From Prochlorococcus_E sp000760215 (GTDB taxonomy: Bacteria; Cyanobacteriota; Cyanobacteriia; PCC-6307; Cyanobiaceae): a DNA stretch of 64,000 nucleotides. Positions 53,533 through 63,631 of the stretch are shown in pieces. The position numbers and the translations under genes are program-made. A model generated the notes under the pieces. It was not told where the DNA came from. It saw only the letters and a list, made by a program, of their open reading frames with translations, and searched no databases. The stretch is taken from the NCBI RefSeq assembly GCF_047303175.1, contig NZ_CP138945.1. One strand, 5' to 3'. Every line of letters begins with the position of its first letter. Positions within the stretch are counted from its first letter, which is position 1.

Positions 53533-55653
53533 ATGGGTCTTACAAATCCTGTGCAAAAAATTCCTAGTTTGAAAAGCATTTGGAGAAATTGGTTTGTTAG
53601 CCAGTCACCAAGCAGGTCTCTTAGACAATGGTCTTTAGGAGAAAAGTCTTTAATAGTAATTTTAGCTGTATTAATAGCAATTGTTTCGTCATACAAACTA
53701 TTAGCTGTTCCTGACTTGAAACCTGGAGACTTATCAACTTTTGAAGCCAGAGCCCCTAAAAACGCAAATGTAATTGATAGCGCTGCCTTAATTCAAAAAA
53801 AATCTGATCTTCTTCCAAGTACTTCGGTACAAGTAATAGACAAGAAAGCTTCCGGCAAAATAAAGGACCAAATCATTATTCAACTTAACGACTTAGAGCT
53901 ATTAGCCAAAACAAATGATTCAGACCGAATAGGTCCAATAAACCTAACCTCTCAAGAGAGACTATGGCTTAGCAATCAGTCAAGAAAAAGATGGAATGTC
54001 TGGACCAAAGAAATAATCAGCGTTTCTGAAAAAATGCTTAGCCAAGGTTTAGTAAAGACCTTGGCATTAGACCAATTGAAAGAATCAGCATTTATACAAT
54101 TGTCAAACTTTGAAGATAGCAGTCCTGCAAAGAGTATTGGAAGCAAATTAATTTCAAATACATTACAAGGAAAAAGCAATCTCAAACATGACCCTGGTAG
54201 AAGTCAACAATTACTTGAAGAATTGATTACAAAACAGGGCATCCCAACAATTGAAGTAAAAAAAGGTGATCTAATCACCAAGAAAGGTGAGGCTATTACA
54301 CAAAAGAAGTATGACGTTCTTGATCACTTTGGTCTGATAAGAAGAAGGCCTCGACCAACTGAATGGTTTTGGACCTTTAGTGAGGCTCTAGTGAGTTGCT
54401 TCATATTGGTAATGATCATGAGAAAAGAAAAGCCTTTTCTTAAATCCAAACATGCATTATTAGCACTTGGTTTATTACTTACCGCACAACTCGCAAAGGA
54501 TTGGTTTGGTGCTGCCATTAGTCCTCTTCAAATACTGGTTCCACCAACTCTTCTACTCTCCCAAGGGATTGGTCCGTTAAGTGCTTTAGGCTGGATGTCT
54601 ATTACAAGTCTCTTATGGCCTGTCCCTGTAAGTGGCATTGGGGAGGGAAGATTAGTGGTCGCTGCAATTACAGCCTCATTAGTTGCATTTCAAGGTGTTC
54701 AAATGAGAAACAGGGCGCAATTACTCCAAATAGCCGTATTACTACCATTTAGCGCACTCTTACTTGAATGGTTCTTATTAAAAACCCAAATAGCTCCTTC
54801 AAATAGCGCATGGGGGAAACTTGCTCCAAATTCCGAAACTCTGATAACTGAAGTATTGGTTCTTGGCGCAATGCTTATGATCACAATCTTACTTTTACCA
54901 CTTCTGGAAAATGCTTTTGGGTTATTAACTAGAGCTCGTTTACTTGAACTAGCAGATCAAGAGAGACCATTGCTAAGAAGGCTCTCAAGGGAAGCGCCTG
55001 GAACATTTGAACATACATTAATGATATGTAGCTTGGCTGAAGAAGGAGCTAGAAGCATTGGAGCAGACGTAGATCTTATCAAGACAGGAGGTCTATATCA
55101 TGATATTGGAAAACTTCATGCCCCAAAATGGTTTATAGAGAATCAAGGCGACGAAAAAAACCCTCACGATGAACTTGACAATCCATACTTAAGTGCAGAT
55201 ATTTTGCAGGCGCATGTTGATGAAGGCTTAAAACTTGCGAAGAAGCATAACCTCCCAAGCCCTATAGCTGATTTCATACCAGAACATCAAGGCACATTAA
55301 AAATGGGATTTTTTCTTCACAAAGCGCGTGAAGCAGATTCTTATGTTAAAGAAGCTCGTTTCAGATATAAAGGTCCAAGACCAAGATCAAAAGAAACGGC
55401 AATCCTAATGCTTGCAGATGGCTGCGAAGCATCATTGAGATCATTAGGTCCCAAATCCAATGAATTAGAAGCAACTTTAACTATTAGAAAGATTATTAAA
55501 TCACGAACATTAGATGGTCAACTTTCTAATAGTGATCTTTCAAAAGCAGAGATTGAATTAATTGTTTATGCATTTATAAATGTATGGAAAAGGATGCGGC
55601 ATAGAAGAATAAAATATCCTATTAGTAATAAAAAACCATTCCTAGTTTCCTAA
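53533..55653 (+). CDS. 7TM-HD metal-dependent phosphohydrolase (PgpH type)
   Basis: 706 residues. One N-terminal membrane helix (about 38-56) is followed by a long extracytoplasmic domain with a GDLITKKGEAIT segment, then seven membrane helices (about 280-470), and a cytoplasmic HD domain (PGTFEHTLMICSLAEEGA, GGLYHDIGKLHAPKWF with His523-Asp524, FIPEHQGT, DGCEASLRSLG). PgpH of Listeria hydrolyses c-di-AMP; the fold and the cdaA gene in the same region support the same role here. Alternative: other phosphodiester substrates. Confidence 0.9.
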   Translation: MGLTNPVQKIPSLKSIWRNWFVSQSPSRSLRQWSLGEKSLIVILAVLIAIVSSYKLLAVPDLKPGDLSTFEARAPKNANVIDSAALIQKKSDLLPSTSVQVIDKKASGKIKDQIIIQLNDLELLAKTNDSDRIGPINLTSQERLWLSNQSRKRWNVWTKEIISVSEKMLSQGLVKTLALDQLKESAFIQLSNFEDSSPAKSIGSKLISNTLQGKSNLKHDPGRSQQLLEELITKQGIPTIEVKKGDLITKKGEAITQKKYDVLDHFGLIRRRPRPTEWFWTFSEALVSCFILVMIMRKEKPFLKSKHALLALGLLLTAQLAKDWFGAAISPLQILVPPTLLLSQGIGPLSALGWMSITSLLWPVPVSGIGEGRLVVAAITASLVAFQGVQMRNRAQLLQIAVLLPFSALLLEWFLLKTQIAPSNSAWGKLAPNSETLITEVLVLGAMLMITILLLPLLENAFGLLTRARLLELADQERPLLRRLSREAPGTFEHTLMICSLAEEGARSIGADVDLIKTGGLYHDIGKLHAPKWFIENQGDEKNPHDELDNPYLSADILQAHVDEGLKLAKKHNLPSPIADFIPEHQGTLKMGFFLHKAREADSYVKEARFRYKGPRPRSKETAILMLADGCEASLRSLGPKSNELEATLTIRKIIKSRTLDGQLSNSDLSKAEIELIVYAFINVWKRMRHRRIKYPISNKKPFLVS

Positions 55654-55666
55654 ATATATTGAGATT

Positions 55667-56059
55667 TTAGAGCCTTATGTTTTTTCTATGAACAGGTAAA
55701 ACCCAATAAATCAATGCAAATAAATTAAGCAGGGCTATCAAAAGGGAGATTCCAGTTAAACCAAAAAAGCCATCTACTAATAACAATCGAACAATTCCAT
55801 AAGGCAATGCTCCAGCAAGAACCATAGAAGTAGCAATTATAGACATTATTACTCCCCATTTTCTTTGGGCCAAAAGGCCTGCAGAAGCAACAATCCCAAC
55901 TATCGCTGCTGGCCAAGCAAGACTAATAGCAATAGTTATATTTGCCACTTGGAAAGGTGGGCCAGACGCAACAACATAAGCTATTAAAGGAAGGGCTACA
56001 ATGTTTGCAAATAGTCCTACCCAAGAAAGAATCCAGTAATCTCGATAACCTATTCTCAT
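55667..56059 (-). CDS. Small integral membrane protein, function unknown
   Basis: 130 residues from the ATG at 56059; an in-frame extension to 56086 is possible. Four hydrophobic segments (about 8-26, 37-60, 66-88, 95-120). The loop motif RKWG between the second and third and a short basic C-terminus (HRKN) give an inside-positive pattern. Not recognised. Convergent with the 7TM-HD gene. Confidence 0.75.
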   Translation of the reverse strand: MRIGYRDYWILSWVGLFANIVALPLIAYVVASGPPFQVANITIAISLAWPAAIVGIVASAGLLAQRKWGVIMSIIATSMVLAGALPYGIVRLLLVDGFFGLTGISLLIALLNLFALIYWVLPVHRKNIRL

Positions 56060-56218
56060 AAGAATTAAAATAGAGAATAATAACAATTAAAATAGCTATA
56101 AAATTCTCACTAGGAGATAATCAAGTCAAAGTTGAAACTATATTTTTATACATAAGAAAGACTATCTAACTTAATCTATAAAAGCATATTTACTGAGTGA
56201 TTTTAAATAATCTACTAT

Positions 56219-56434
56219 TTAAGAATATTTTATGGTTCTCCAGGAACCATTAGAAGTCATCACTTCAATTCCAATTTTGCTATCGGAGTTTCTACTATCA
56301 TCAAAGTTCATCCCTGAATTCCAATTTTTAGCGGCTCTTATAGCTGCATCAATAGATTCGTATTGCATATCTAGTACTGGATGAGGATGTCCATCCATAC
56401 CGACCAATCTATAAAGGCTTGATTTAACTGGCAT
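56219..56434 (-). CDS. Small conserved soluble protein, function unknown
   Basis: 71 residues from the ATG at 56434 (a GTG at 56458 would add 8). No signal or membrane segment. The pattern YRLVGMDGHPHPVLDMQYESIDAAIRAAKNW followed by KIGIEVMTSNGSWRTI looks like a small alpha/beta protein of the picocyanobacterial type. It lies 60 bases after leuA on the same strand. Confidence 0.72.
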   Translation of the reverse strand: MPVKSSLYRLVGMDGHPHPVLDMQYESIDAAIRAAKNWNSGMNFDDSRNSDSKIGIEVMTSNGSWRTIKYS

Positions 56435-56516
56435 TATGGCCAACCATACAACTGTCACCTCTTAATTCTATATCGAATTGTGGTCACTCGGTAATTTCTT
56501 TACTGAATTTAGATCT

Positions 56517-58127
56517 TCAAAGATTTGCCTTTACAACGTCATGTTGTGGATGAATAGGAGATTTCTTTTCTGATGAGACAAGTCTATTAAGTGCATTGAG
56601 GTAAGCCTGAGCTGCAGCCACAACAACATCAGTGTCTGCTGAATGTCCTGAAAAAATCTTCCCATTTCGTCTAAGCCTGATTGTCACTTCACCAAGTGCA
56701 TCTATCCCTTCAGTAACTGATTTAACCGAAAATTCAATTAAATCATTTTGTTCAGAAGTCAAAGTTTTGAGTGCTTTACATACAGCATCTACTGGCCCCG
56801 TTCCCAAGGCAACTGTTGTGTGTTCTATACCATCTTGATCAGCAATAGTTACTGTTGCTGTTGGCTTTAAAGCAGTTCCACAACTAACCTGAACTAAATG
56901 CAAATGAAACCATGCTTCTGGTTGCATAACTTGTTCACTAACTATTGCCTCAAGGTCTCTATCAGTAATTTCTCTCTTACGATCTGCTAAATCTTTAAAT
57001 CTTGCAAATGCATCATTCAAATCGTCCCTATTGAGATCATATCCAAGCTCTTCAAGCCTTGCTCTGACAGCACTCCTTCCACTTAACTTACCTAGAGAAA
57101 TTCTATTGTCAGTTAGTCCAACAGTTTTAGCGTCAACAATTTCATAGGTAAGTCGATTCTTCAAAACACCATCTTGATGAATTCCCGACTCATGAGCAAA
57201 AGCATTAGCACCAACAATCGCCTTATTAGGTTGTACAACCATCCCAGTGAGATTGGAGACCAATCGAGATGTTTTAGTAATTTCTTCAGTTCTAATTGCT
57301 GTTAATGGGGTTGGACTATTATCAGCCTTCCCAAGGAATGGATTGAAATAACGTCTTCGTACATGTAATGCCATGACAAGCTCTTCAAGGGCCGCATTGC
57401 CTGCCCTTTCTCCTATTCCATTAATGGTGCATTCTAATTGCCTTGCTCCATTTTTTACAGCCTCAAGAAAATTAGCTACTGCAAGGCCCAAATCATTGTG
57501 ACCATGAACAGAAAGAATCGCTTCATCAATATTTGGAACATTATTATTGATTCCAGAAATCAATTTACCAAATTCAGATGGGGTAGTATATCCGACTGTA
57601 TCTGGGATATTGATTGTTCCTGCTCCTGCAGAGATGGCATTTTCAATTACTTCGTATAAAAATTCAGGATCACTCCTTGCTGCATCTTCACAAGAGAACT
57701 CAACATCATCAGAAAGTGATTTTGCATATTGAACCATTTCGGGAACAATTTTAAGGACATCCCCACGTGACTTTCTAAGTTTATGCTCAAGGTGAATATC
57801 ACTGGTTGCAATAAATGTATGTATTCTTTTTCTAGGAGCAGGGGAAATAGCTTCTCCACAAGCTTTTATATCTGCAATTGAGGCTCTAGCCAATCCGCAA
57901 ATAATAGGTCCATCTTCACCTCCAACATTCTCAGCTATTTTCTGCACTGCATTAAAGTCGCCTTGACTAGCAAAAGGAAATCCAGCTTCAATAATGTCTA
58001 CTCCTAATCGGGCAAGTTGTTGAGCTATAGCAAGTTTCTCCTCTAAATTGAGACTTGCACCAGGAGACTGTTCTCCATCCCTCAGGGTTGTATCAAAAAT
58101 AAGAACTCGGCCTGGATCTTTGGCCAT
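56517..58127 (-). CDS. leuA: 2-Isopropylmalate synthase
   Basis: 536 residues. First committed step of leucine synthesis. Seen: catalytic domain DTTLRDGEQSPGASL (metal Asp, Arg), GFPFASQGD, ARASIADIKACGEA, HGHNDLGLAVAN (metal His), NGIGERAGNAALEE and ESGIHQDGVLKN, and the C-terminal allosteric domain (about 395-520: KPTATVTIADQDG, GTGPVDAVCKAL). The length is that of the leucine-inhibited bacterial form. No attenuator or T-box is seen upstream. Confidence 0.97.
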   Translation of the reverse strand: MAKDPGRVLIFDTTLRDGEQSPGASLNLEEKLAIAQQLARLGVDIIEAGFPFASQGDFNAVQKIAENVGGEDGPIICGLARASIADIKACGEAISPAPRKRIHTFIATSDIHLEHKLRKSRGDVLKIVPEMVQYAKSLSDDVEFSCEDAARSDPEFLYEVIENAISAGAGTINIPDTVGYTTPSEFGKLISGINNNVPNIDEAILSVHGHNDLGLAVANFLEAVKNGARQLECTINGIGERAGNAALEELVMALHVRRRYFNPFLGKADNSPTPLTAIRTEEITKTSRLVSNLTGMVVQPNKAIVGANAFAHESGIHQDGVLKNRLTYEIVDAKTVGLTDNRISLGKLSGRSAVRARLEELGYDLNRDDLNDAFARFKDLADRKREITDRDLEAIVSEQVMQPEAWFHLHLVQVSCGTALKPTATVTIADQDGIEHTTVALGTGPVDAVCKALKTLTSEQNDLIEFSVKSVTEGIDALGEVTIRLRRNGKIFSGHSADTDVVVAAAQAYLNALNRLVSSEKKSPIHPQHDVVKANL

Positions 58128-58212
58128 TTGAATTTCCTATTTAATTCAATAATGTTTTTATTCTAACTAGATTTCCATAACATCCTAAATTTACTAAAAC
58201 TGTTTTTAAAAC

Positions 58213-59784
58213 TTGGCAAAAGGAAAGCTCGCTATAATCTTGCATGCGCACCTCCCATACGTGAGGTCAACAAAACCTGGTTCTCTGGAAGAAGACTGGT
58301 ATTTTCAAGCCCTAATGGAATGTTATCTTCCACTTTTACAAGTTCTGGAAGAATCCTCAAAAAATACGAATGAGAATCCAAAACTGACAATTTCACTTTC
58401 TCCAACTCTTCTTTCTCTTATAAATGATGAGGATTTAAAAAAAAGATTCCCAAGGTGGCTCAAAATTAGATTAAATCTATTGAGCAAAGTTGAAAAAGAA
58501 CAACAAACCGCTGCTGATTTTTTAGCTGAAAAAATCAAGAATCAACTCGATAATTGGTTTGGCTGTGAAGGGGATTTAATTAAAAGATTTTCAGAGTTAA
58601 GGAATAATCAAGTTATAGATATTCTTACTTGCGCAGCTACACATGGATATCTTCCTCTTCTTAGAGAGAACAAAGAGTGTGTCAAAGCTCAACTTTCAAC
58701 AGCTGTCAAACAACACTTTCGTTTTTTTGGGACCAATCCACAAGGCATTTGGCTCCCTGAATGTGCCTACTATGAAGGATTGGATAAACTAATGCTAGAG
58801 AATGGTCTTAGGTACTCTGTACTAGATGGGCATGGAGTTTTACATGCCCATCCCAGACCAAGATATGGGATATATGCTCCAATATGCACAAAAAGTGGAG
58901 TAGCATTTTTCGGAAGAGATAGTGAGTCAACCCTACCCGTATGGTCAGCAAAGCATGGCTACCCAGGAGATCCAAATTATAGAGAATTTCATCGAGATTT
59001 AGGTTGGGATCTACCTTTAAGTACCTTAAAAAAGATTGGAATAAATGAGAATAGGCCACTTGGTCTTAAACTTAACAAAGTAACTGGTGCAAATATATCT
59101 CTTAATCAAAAAGGCTTTTACGATCCTATAATTGCTGAAAGAAAAACAAAAGAACATGCCAAATCATACTTATTAGGGAGAAAGCTTCAAGTTGAAAATC
59201 TATCGAAAACAATTGATAAACAACCTATACTTGTAGCACCATTTGATGCAGAACTTTTTGGGCATTGGTGGTTTGAAGGTCCTTCTTTCCTCGCAGAGAT
59301 CTTTAGACAAGTTAACAAGCAAGAAATAGAGTTTGTAAGGTTAAATGATATTTTATCTAAAAAGAGCAGTATTCAATTGTGTGAACCATGTCCTTCAAGT
59401 TGGGGGCAGGGAGGCTTTCACAATTATTGGATTAATGAAAGTAATTCCTGGGTTATAGCTGAATGGAGTAAAGCTGGTAAAGCAATGGTAGAAAAATGTA
59501 CTAAAGGAGTTGAAAATGATTTTGAAATTAGAATTCTTCAACAGGCTGGAAGAGAATTACTTCTATGTCAATCATCAGACTGGAGTTTTATACTTCGTGC
59601 TGGAACTACTACAGAGCTTGCTAAAGAAAGAATCAATAGACACTTAAAAAGATTCTGGATTTTAATAGAAGCTTTAGACAGTAAAGAAAAACTATCAAAA
59701 TCAACCTTGATACAGTTTGAAAACGACGATAATATTTTTCCGCTAATACAAGCCAAAGACTGGCAAGAGATAGAAGATAATTGA
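58213..59784 (+). CDS. GH57 1,4-alpha-glucan branching-type enzyme
   Basis: 523 residues, TTG start. GH57 signatures: LAIILHAHLPYVRS at residues 6-19, WLPECAYYEG with nucleophile Glu183, and PFDAELFGHWWFEG with acid Asp345, followed by DUF1957-like C-terminal helices. GH57 branching enzymes build alpha-1,6 branches in glycogen; related amylases share the fold. Divergent to leuA across 85 bases. With malQ it forms the glucan-metabolism content of the window. Confidence 0.92.
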   Translation: MAKGKLAIILHAHLPYVRSTKPGSLEEDWYFQALMECYLPLLQVLEESSKNTNENPKLTISLSPTLLSLINDEDLKKRFPRWLKIRLNLLSKVEKEQQTAADFLAEKIKNQLDNWFGCEGDLIKRFSELRNNQVIDILTCAATHGYLPLLRENKECVKAQLSTAVKQHFRFFGTNPQGIWLPECAYYEGLDKLMLENGLRYSVLDGHGVLHAHPRPRYGIYAPICTKSGVAFFGRDSESTLPVWSAKHGYPGDPNYREFHRDLGWDLPLSTLKKIGINENRPLGLKLNKVTGANISLNQKGFYDPIIAERKTKEHAKSYLLGRKLQVENLSKTIDKQPILVAPFDAELFGHWWFEGPSFLAEIFRQVNKQEIEFVRLNDILSKKSSIQLCEPCPSSWGQGGFHNYWINESNSWVIAEWSKAGKAMVEKCTKGVENDFEIRILQQAGRELLLCQSSDWSFILRAGTTTELAKERINRHLKRFWILIEALDSKEKLSKSTLIQFENDDNIFPLIQAKDWQEIEDN

Positions 59785-59789
59785 TAGGA

Positions 59790-61019
59790 TTAGACTTTAA
59801 CCAAGCCAATCATTCCTAACTTTACTTTTAAAGGTGAAATAGTAAAAAGCCTTAGCATAACCAAAATCAACTGAGGCAAAGGGAGTGTGTTAGCCAAAAA
59901 TCTAGACCAATCCTCCTTAGGCAGTCGAAAGAAAGTTGCAAAGAAACTTCTTAACAATGCCTCATCAAAACTCATTAAACGTTTTAAGCCAAACTGATAT
60001 AAACGATGTCTTTGCACTAGTTCTTTTGTCCATAAAACCTTCCAACCTTTTTCTGCCAATTTAGCTGAATTCAAAGCTGGCTCAATTGACATTGACTGAG
60101 ACAATACTTTAGCCAAATCTGGAGCTCGTCTTAAAAGAGCCCCAACCATATAACCAGAAGCAGGGTGAACCATGCTTGCAGATCCACCAAAAGCAAGAAT
60201 AGGCTGGTCACGATCAGGCAAAGGAAGATTCATTGGAAATAAGCAATGTTCTTCATCTAAAACCTCTTGTATCTCTATCCCTCTCTTAGCCAACCTTGCT
60301 ATTAAACGTTGTTTCAATTTACTCCAAGACAATGGGGGAGAACATGCAAGTGAGGTCTCTTCTACAAAAAATAATTCATCTCCAAAATCCATTGCATATA
60401 AAAAGGAAGGTGGTTCTTTCAATTCATTCTCTGTTAGATGATTAGATCTAAAATCCATTAAAACAAATCTATTTTTCTCTACAGGCGGTAAATTAAATCT
60501 TCCTACAACTCCATATGCTGCCTGTTGAGCTACTGCTCCATGATTAGGTCGACGTATAAAAGGACTTCTATGTCCACTTGCATCAACAACAATTCTGGCT
60601 CTATAAATATTTCCTGATGTACAAATTACTTCAGTAATTTTTTCGACATATCTTATGCTTTCTGCTGTTTCAATAAGCCAATCTAGACCTGAACATTTAT
60701 CCAAAAGTGCATTTTGAAAGGCAGCCTGATCAAAAAGCCCATAATCAAAATCATGAGAAATTGGATCCACTCCATCAAAGCCCTCACCATTTCCAAAATA
60801 ACTAACAGTGTCTTTCCAGCGGTGACCTAATAGTGACGCCATGCCAAGAGACTCAAGTTCTTCTGCCCATATGCCATAAGTATTAGTCCATGGTTTTTGG
60901 GGAGAATGTGATGCTAATGCACTTACGTCCAATCCTTGCTGAATCAACTCTGAAGCTATGCAAAGGGCAGCTGGTCCTGCACCCATAACCAATACATCGG
61001 AACAATTTTCCAATTTCAA
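59790..61019 (-). CDS. crtL: Lycopene cyclase (CrtL type, probably beta)
   Basis: 409 residues, plant-type flavoprotein. N-terminal dinucleotide fold VMGAGPAALCIASEL (11-25), cyclase motif NTYGIWAEELE (about 46), IVVDASGHRSPF, PLPDRDQPILAFGGSASMVHPASGYMVGALLRRAPD (the middle-terminal FGG/HP..GY motif) and a membrane-attaching C-terminus. It converts lycopene to beta-carotene. Prochlorococcus encodes both beta- and epsilon-type cyclases; the beta type is inferred from memory of its place beside gyrA. The ATG overlaps the gyrA stop. Confidence 0.9.
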   Translation of the reverse strand: MKLENCSDVLVMGAGPAALCIASELIQQGLDVSALASHSPQKPWTNTYGIWAEELESLGMASLLGHRWKDTVSYFGNGEGFDGVDPISHDFDYGLFDQAAFQNALLDKCSGLDWLIETAESIRYVEKITEVICTSGNIYRARIVVDASGHRSPFIRRPNHGAVAQQAAYGVVGRFNLPPVEKNRFVLMDFRSNHLTENELKEPPSFLYAMDFGDELFFVEETSLACSPPLSWSKLKQRLIARLAKRGIEIQEVLDEEHCLFPMNLPLPDRDQPILAFGGSASMVHPASGYMVGALLRRAPDLAKVLSQSMSIEPALNSAKLAEKGWKVLWTKELVQRHRLYQFGLKRLMSFDEALLRSFFATFFRLPKEDWSRFLANTLPLPQLILVMLRLFTISPLKVKLGMIGLVKV

Positions 61020-63631
61020 TCTTTAGTTATGTTTTCAACTTCAACATCATTAGTTGACCCTGAAGATTCGCTTTCAATCACTTCTTCTAACAAAGGAGGT
61101 ACCAAAACGACTTCCGCTAAATGATCTCCTGTATCAAGACGTTGAAGCCTCACTCCAGTGGCAGCCCTGGATTGCTGAGAAACCTTATCAGCACTAGTAC
61201 GAACAATCACACCTTTTTCGCTAACCAACAGCAATTCTTCCCCTTTGTCTAATACTTTTAAACCTACTAATTTATCTCGCTCACTTCTAAATTTTATTGC
61301 TCTTAGTCCCATACCAGCTCTTTTTTGTAATCGAAATTGCGTCACAGGAACTCTTTTACCCAAACCATTAGCTGATGCAACTAAGACCCAAGGCCCTTCA
61401 TATTCACCCGATGAATCTATTTCTTCATCCACATTGGTATTAGCAATACGATCGGCAAGCTCCTTAGATAAAACATCCATACTTACCAATGAATCTGCTT
61501 TTCTAAGGTTCATAGATCTAACTCCCCTTGCTGTTCTACCCAAAGGCCTCAATTCACTATCATTTAAACGAAAATGAATAGTCATTCCAGTCCTCGATCC
61601 AATCAAAACGCTATCTCCACTTGAAGCTAATTTGACCCATCTTAATGAGTCTCCTTCTTCAAGATTTATAGAAATAAGTCCATTGGCTCTGATTTTACTA
61701 AAAGCTGAAACTGGCGTTCTTTTTATAAAGCCCCCAGTGGTGAGCATAAGCAAATGATTATCCTCATCAAATGAAGATACAGAAATCAATGATGTAATTG
61801 CTTCTTCACGGGGGATTGGCAAAAGTTGAACTACTGGAGTACCTTTTGCAGCTCTACTACACTGAGGGACACGATAAGCAGGAACAGAATAAGCAACTCC
61901 CTTAGCACTAAAGAGAAGCAAATTATCATGATCATTACAACTAATAAAACGTTTAACTTCTTCTTCTCCTTGACTTCTTGTTCCAGATTTACCTCTAGTT
62001 CCCCTACTAGTAGATTCAAATTCATTAACAGGCATCCTTTTTAAATAACCAGTTTCTGTAAGCAATACAACAGACCTTTCATTTGCTATTAAATCTATAT
62101 CTTCAAGTCCGCTACCCAAATCAAGTATTTCAGTCCTACGCTCCTGTAAATATTTTTCTTTTATTGAAGATAATTCAACTTTAACAATATCCAAGACTCT
62201 AGTTTTATTAGACAAAATATCTTTAAAGTCGGTGATTTTACGAAGTAAATCCTCATGCTCTAGTCTTATCTTATCTGACTCTAAAGCAGTTAATCTTCTT
62301 AATTGCATCTGCAAAATAGCATCAGCCTGTATATCAGTTAATCCATGAATATCTTGAAGTTGCTTCTTTGCAATAGATGCATCAGGAGCTGATCTGATTA
62401 AAGAGATTATCTCATCAAGTTGATCTAAGGCAAGAAGTAGTCCTAACAAAAGATGGTTTCTTTCCTCTGCTTTCCTTAACAAGTAACGTGTTCTTTTCTC
62501 TATTATTTCAACCCTAAAGTCTAAAAAGACTTTAAGCATTTTTAACAATGACAAGGTTACAGGTTCACCATCAACTAGCGCAAGCATATTTGCACTAAAA
62601 TTTGACTGCAAAGGTGTTAGCTTAAAAAGATTATTTAAAACAACCTGAGGATAAGAATCCCTTCTCAGTTCAACAACTACCCTCATCCCATCACGATCAC
62701 TTTCGTCTCTTATATCTGAAATACCTTCAAGCTTTTTATCATTAACCATAAAGGCAATCCTTTCTATTAAAGCAGCTTTATTTGTCTGATAAGGCAATTG
62801 AGTTATTACAATCGCATCCTTATCTGGCCTGCCAGGACTTTCCAAAGTCTCTATTTCAGCGACCCCTCTCATGGTCACAGATCCTCTACCTGTTAAATAT
62901 GTATCCCTTATTCCACTTCTTCCCAAGATCTGTCCACCTGTTGGGAAATCTGGTCCTGGAATAATTTTCATAAGCTCTTGATCGTTTAAATCTGGCTTAG
63001 AAATCAAAGTCATCAAACCATCAATCAACTCACCAAGGTTGTGAGGCGGTATATTTGTGGCCATTCCTACGGCGATTCCTGATGAGCCATTAAGCAATAG
63101 CTGAGGAATACGTGCAGGCAAAACAGTTGGTTCTTGCTGTGAACCATCAAAATTATCAATGAATTCAACCGTCTCAGACTCAATATCTTCAAGCAAACTA
63201 TCTTGAGTTAAAGATCTTAAGCGAGATTCTGTATATCTCATTGCGGCAGGAGGATCATTATCAATTGAACCAAAATTCCCATGACCATCTACTAAGGGCA
63301 TTTGCATAGAAAAATCTTGCGCCATACGAACCAAGGCGTCATAGACTGCAGTATCTCCATGGGGATGATATTTACCTAAGACTTCTCCCACGACACGTGC
63401 ACATTTTCTATAAGGCCTGTCACTTGTAAGTCCTAATTCATACATTGCATAAAGAATTCGACGATGAACAGGTTTCAAACCGTCCCTTGCATCAGGCAAA
63501 GCCCTTCCAACAATTACACTCATCGCATATTCCAAATAGGAACGCGACATCTCATTTCTCAGGTCTGTCTGGATGATCCGATCTTCAAACTCGCCTGGAA
63601 CACCTAAATTGGGTTCCGTAGGATCAGCCAT
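61016..63631 (-). CDS. gyrA: DNA gyrase subunit A
   Basis: 871 residues. Catalytic Tyr133 lies in PAAMRYTESRL. The breakage-reunion domain includes ALPDARDGLKPVHRRIL and GNFGSIDNDPPA; the coiled region is about 380-500. The C-terminal pinwheel repeats include VLLTETGYLKRMPV and RTSADKV. A GyrA-box-like segment (TRGKSGTRSQG) lies at the start of the pinwheel. It makes the DNA-cutting half of the supercoiling enzyme. Complete, ATG start. Confidence 0.98.
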   Translation of the reverse strand: MADPTEPNLGVPGEFEDRIIQTDLRNEMSRSYLEYAMSVIVGRALPDARDGLKPVHRRILYAMYELGLTSDRPYRKCARVVGEVLGKYHPHGDTAVYDALVRMAQDFSMQMPLVDGHGNFGSIDNDPPAAMRYTESRLRSLTQDSLLEDIESETVEFIDNFDGSQQEPTVLPARIPQLLLNGSSGIAVGMATNIPPHNLGELIDGLMTLISKPDLNDQELMKIIPGPDFPTGGQILGRSGIRDTYLTGRGSVTMRGVAEIETLESPGRPDKDAIVITQLPYQTNKAALIERIAFMVNDKKLEGISDIRDESDRDGMRVVVELRRDSYPQVVLNNLFKLTPLQSNFSANMLALVDGEPVTLSLLKMLKVFLDFRVEIIEKRTRYLLRKAEERNHLLLGLLLALDQLDEIISLIRSAPDASIAKKQLQDIHGLTDIQADAILQMQLRRLTALESDKIRLEHEDLLRKITDFKDILSNKTRVLDIVKVELSSIKEKYLQERRTEILDLGSGLEDIDLIANERSVVLLTETGYLKRMPVNEFESTSRGTRGKSGTRSQGEEEVKRFISCNDHDNLLLFSAKGVAYSVPAYRVPQCSRAAKGTPVVQLLPIPREEAITSLISVSSFDEDNHLLMLTTGGFIKRTPVSAFSKIRANGLISINLEEGDSLRWVKLASSGDSVLIGSRTGMTIHFRLNDSELRPLGRTARGVRSMNLRKADSLVSMDVLSKELADRIANTNVDEEIDSSGEYEGPWVLVASANGLGKRVPVTQFRLQKRAGMGLRAIKFRSERDKLVGLKVLDKGEELLLVSEKGVIVRTSADKVSQQSRAATGVRLQRLDTGDHLAEVVLVPPLLEEVIESESSGSTNDVEVENITKD

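Noticed and set aside
61245..61577. 110-codon plus-strand frame inside gyrA
   Set aside because: Complementary-frame artefact of gyrA; no ribosome binding site.
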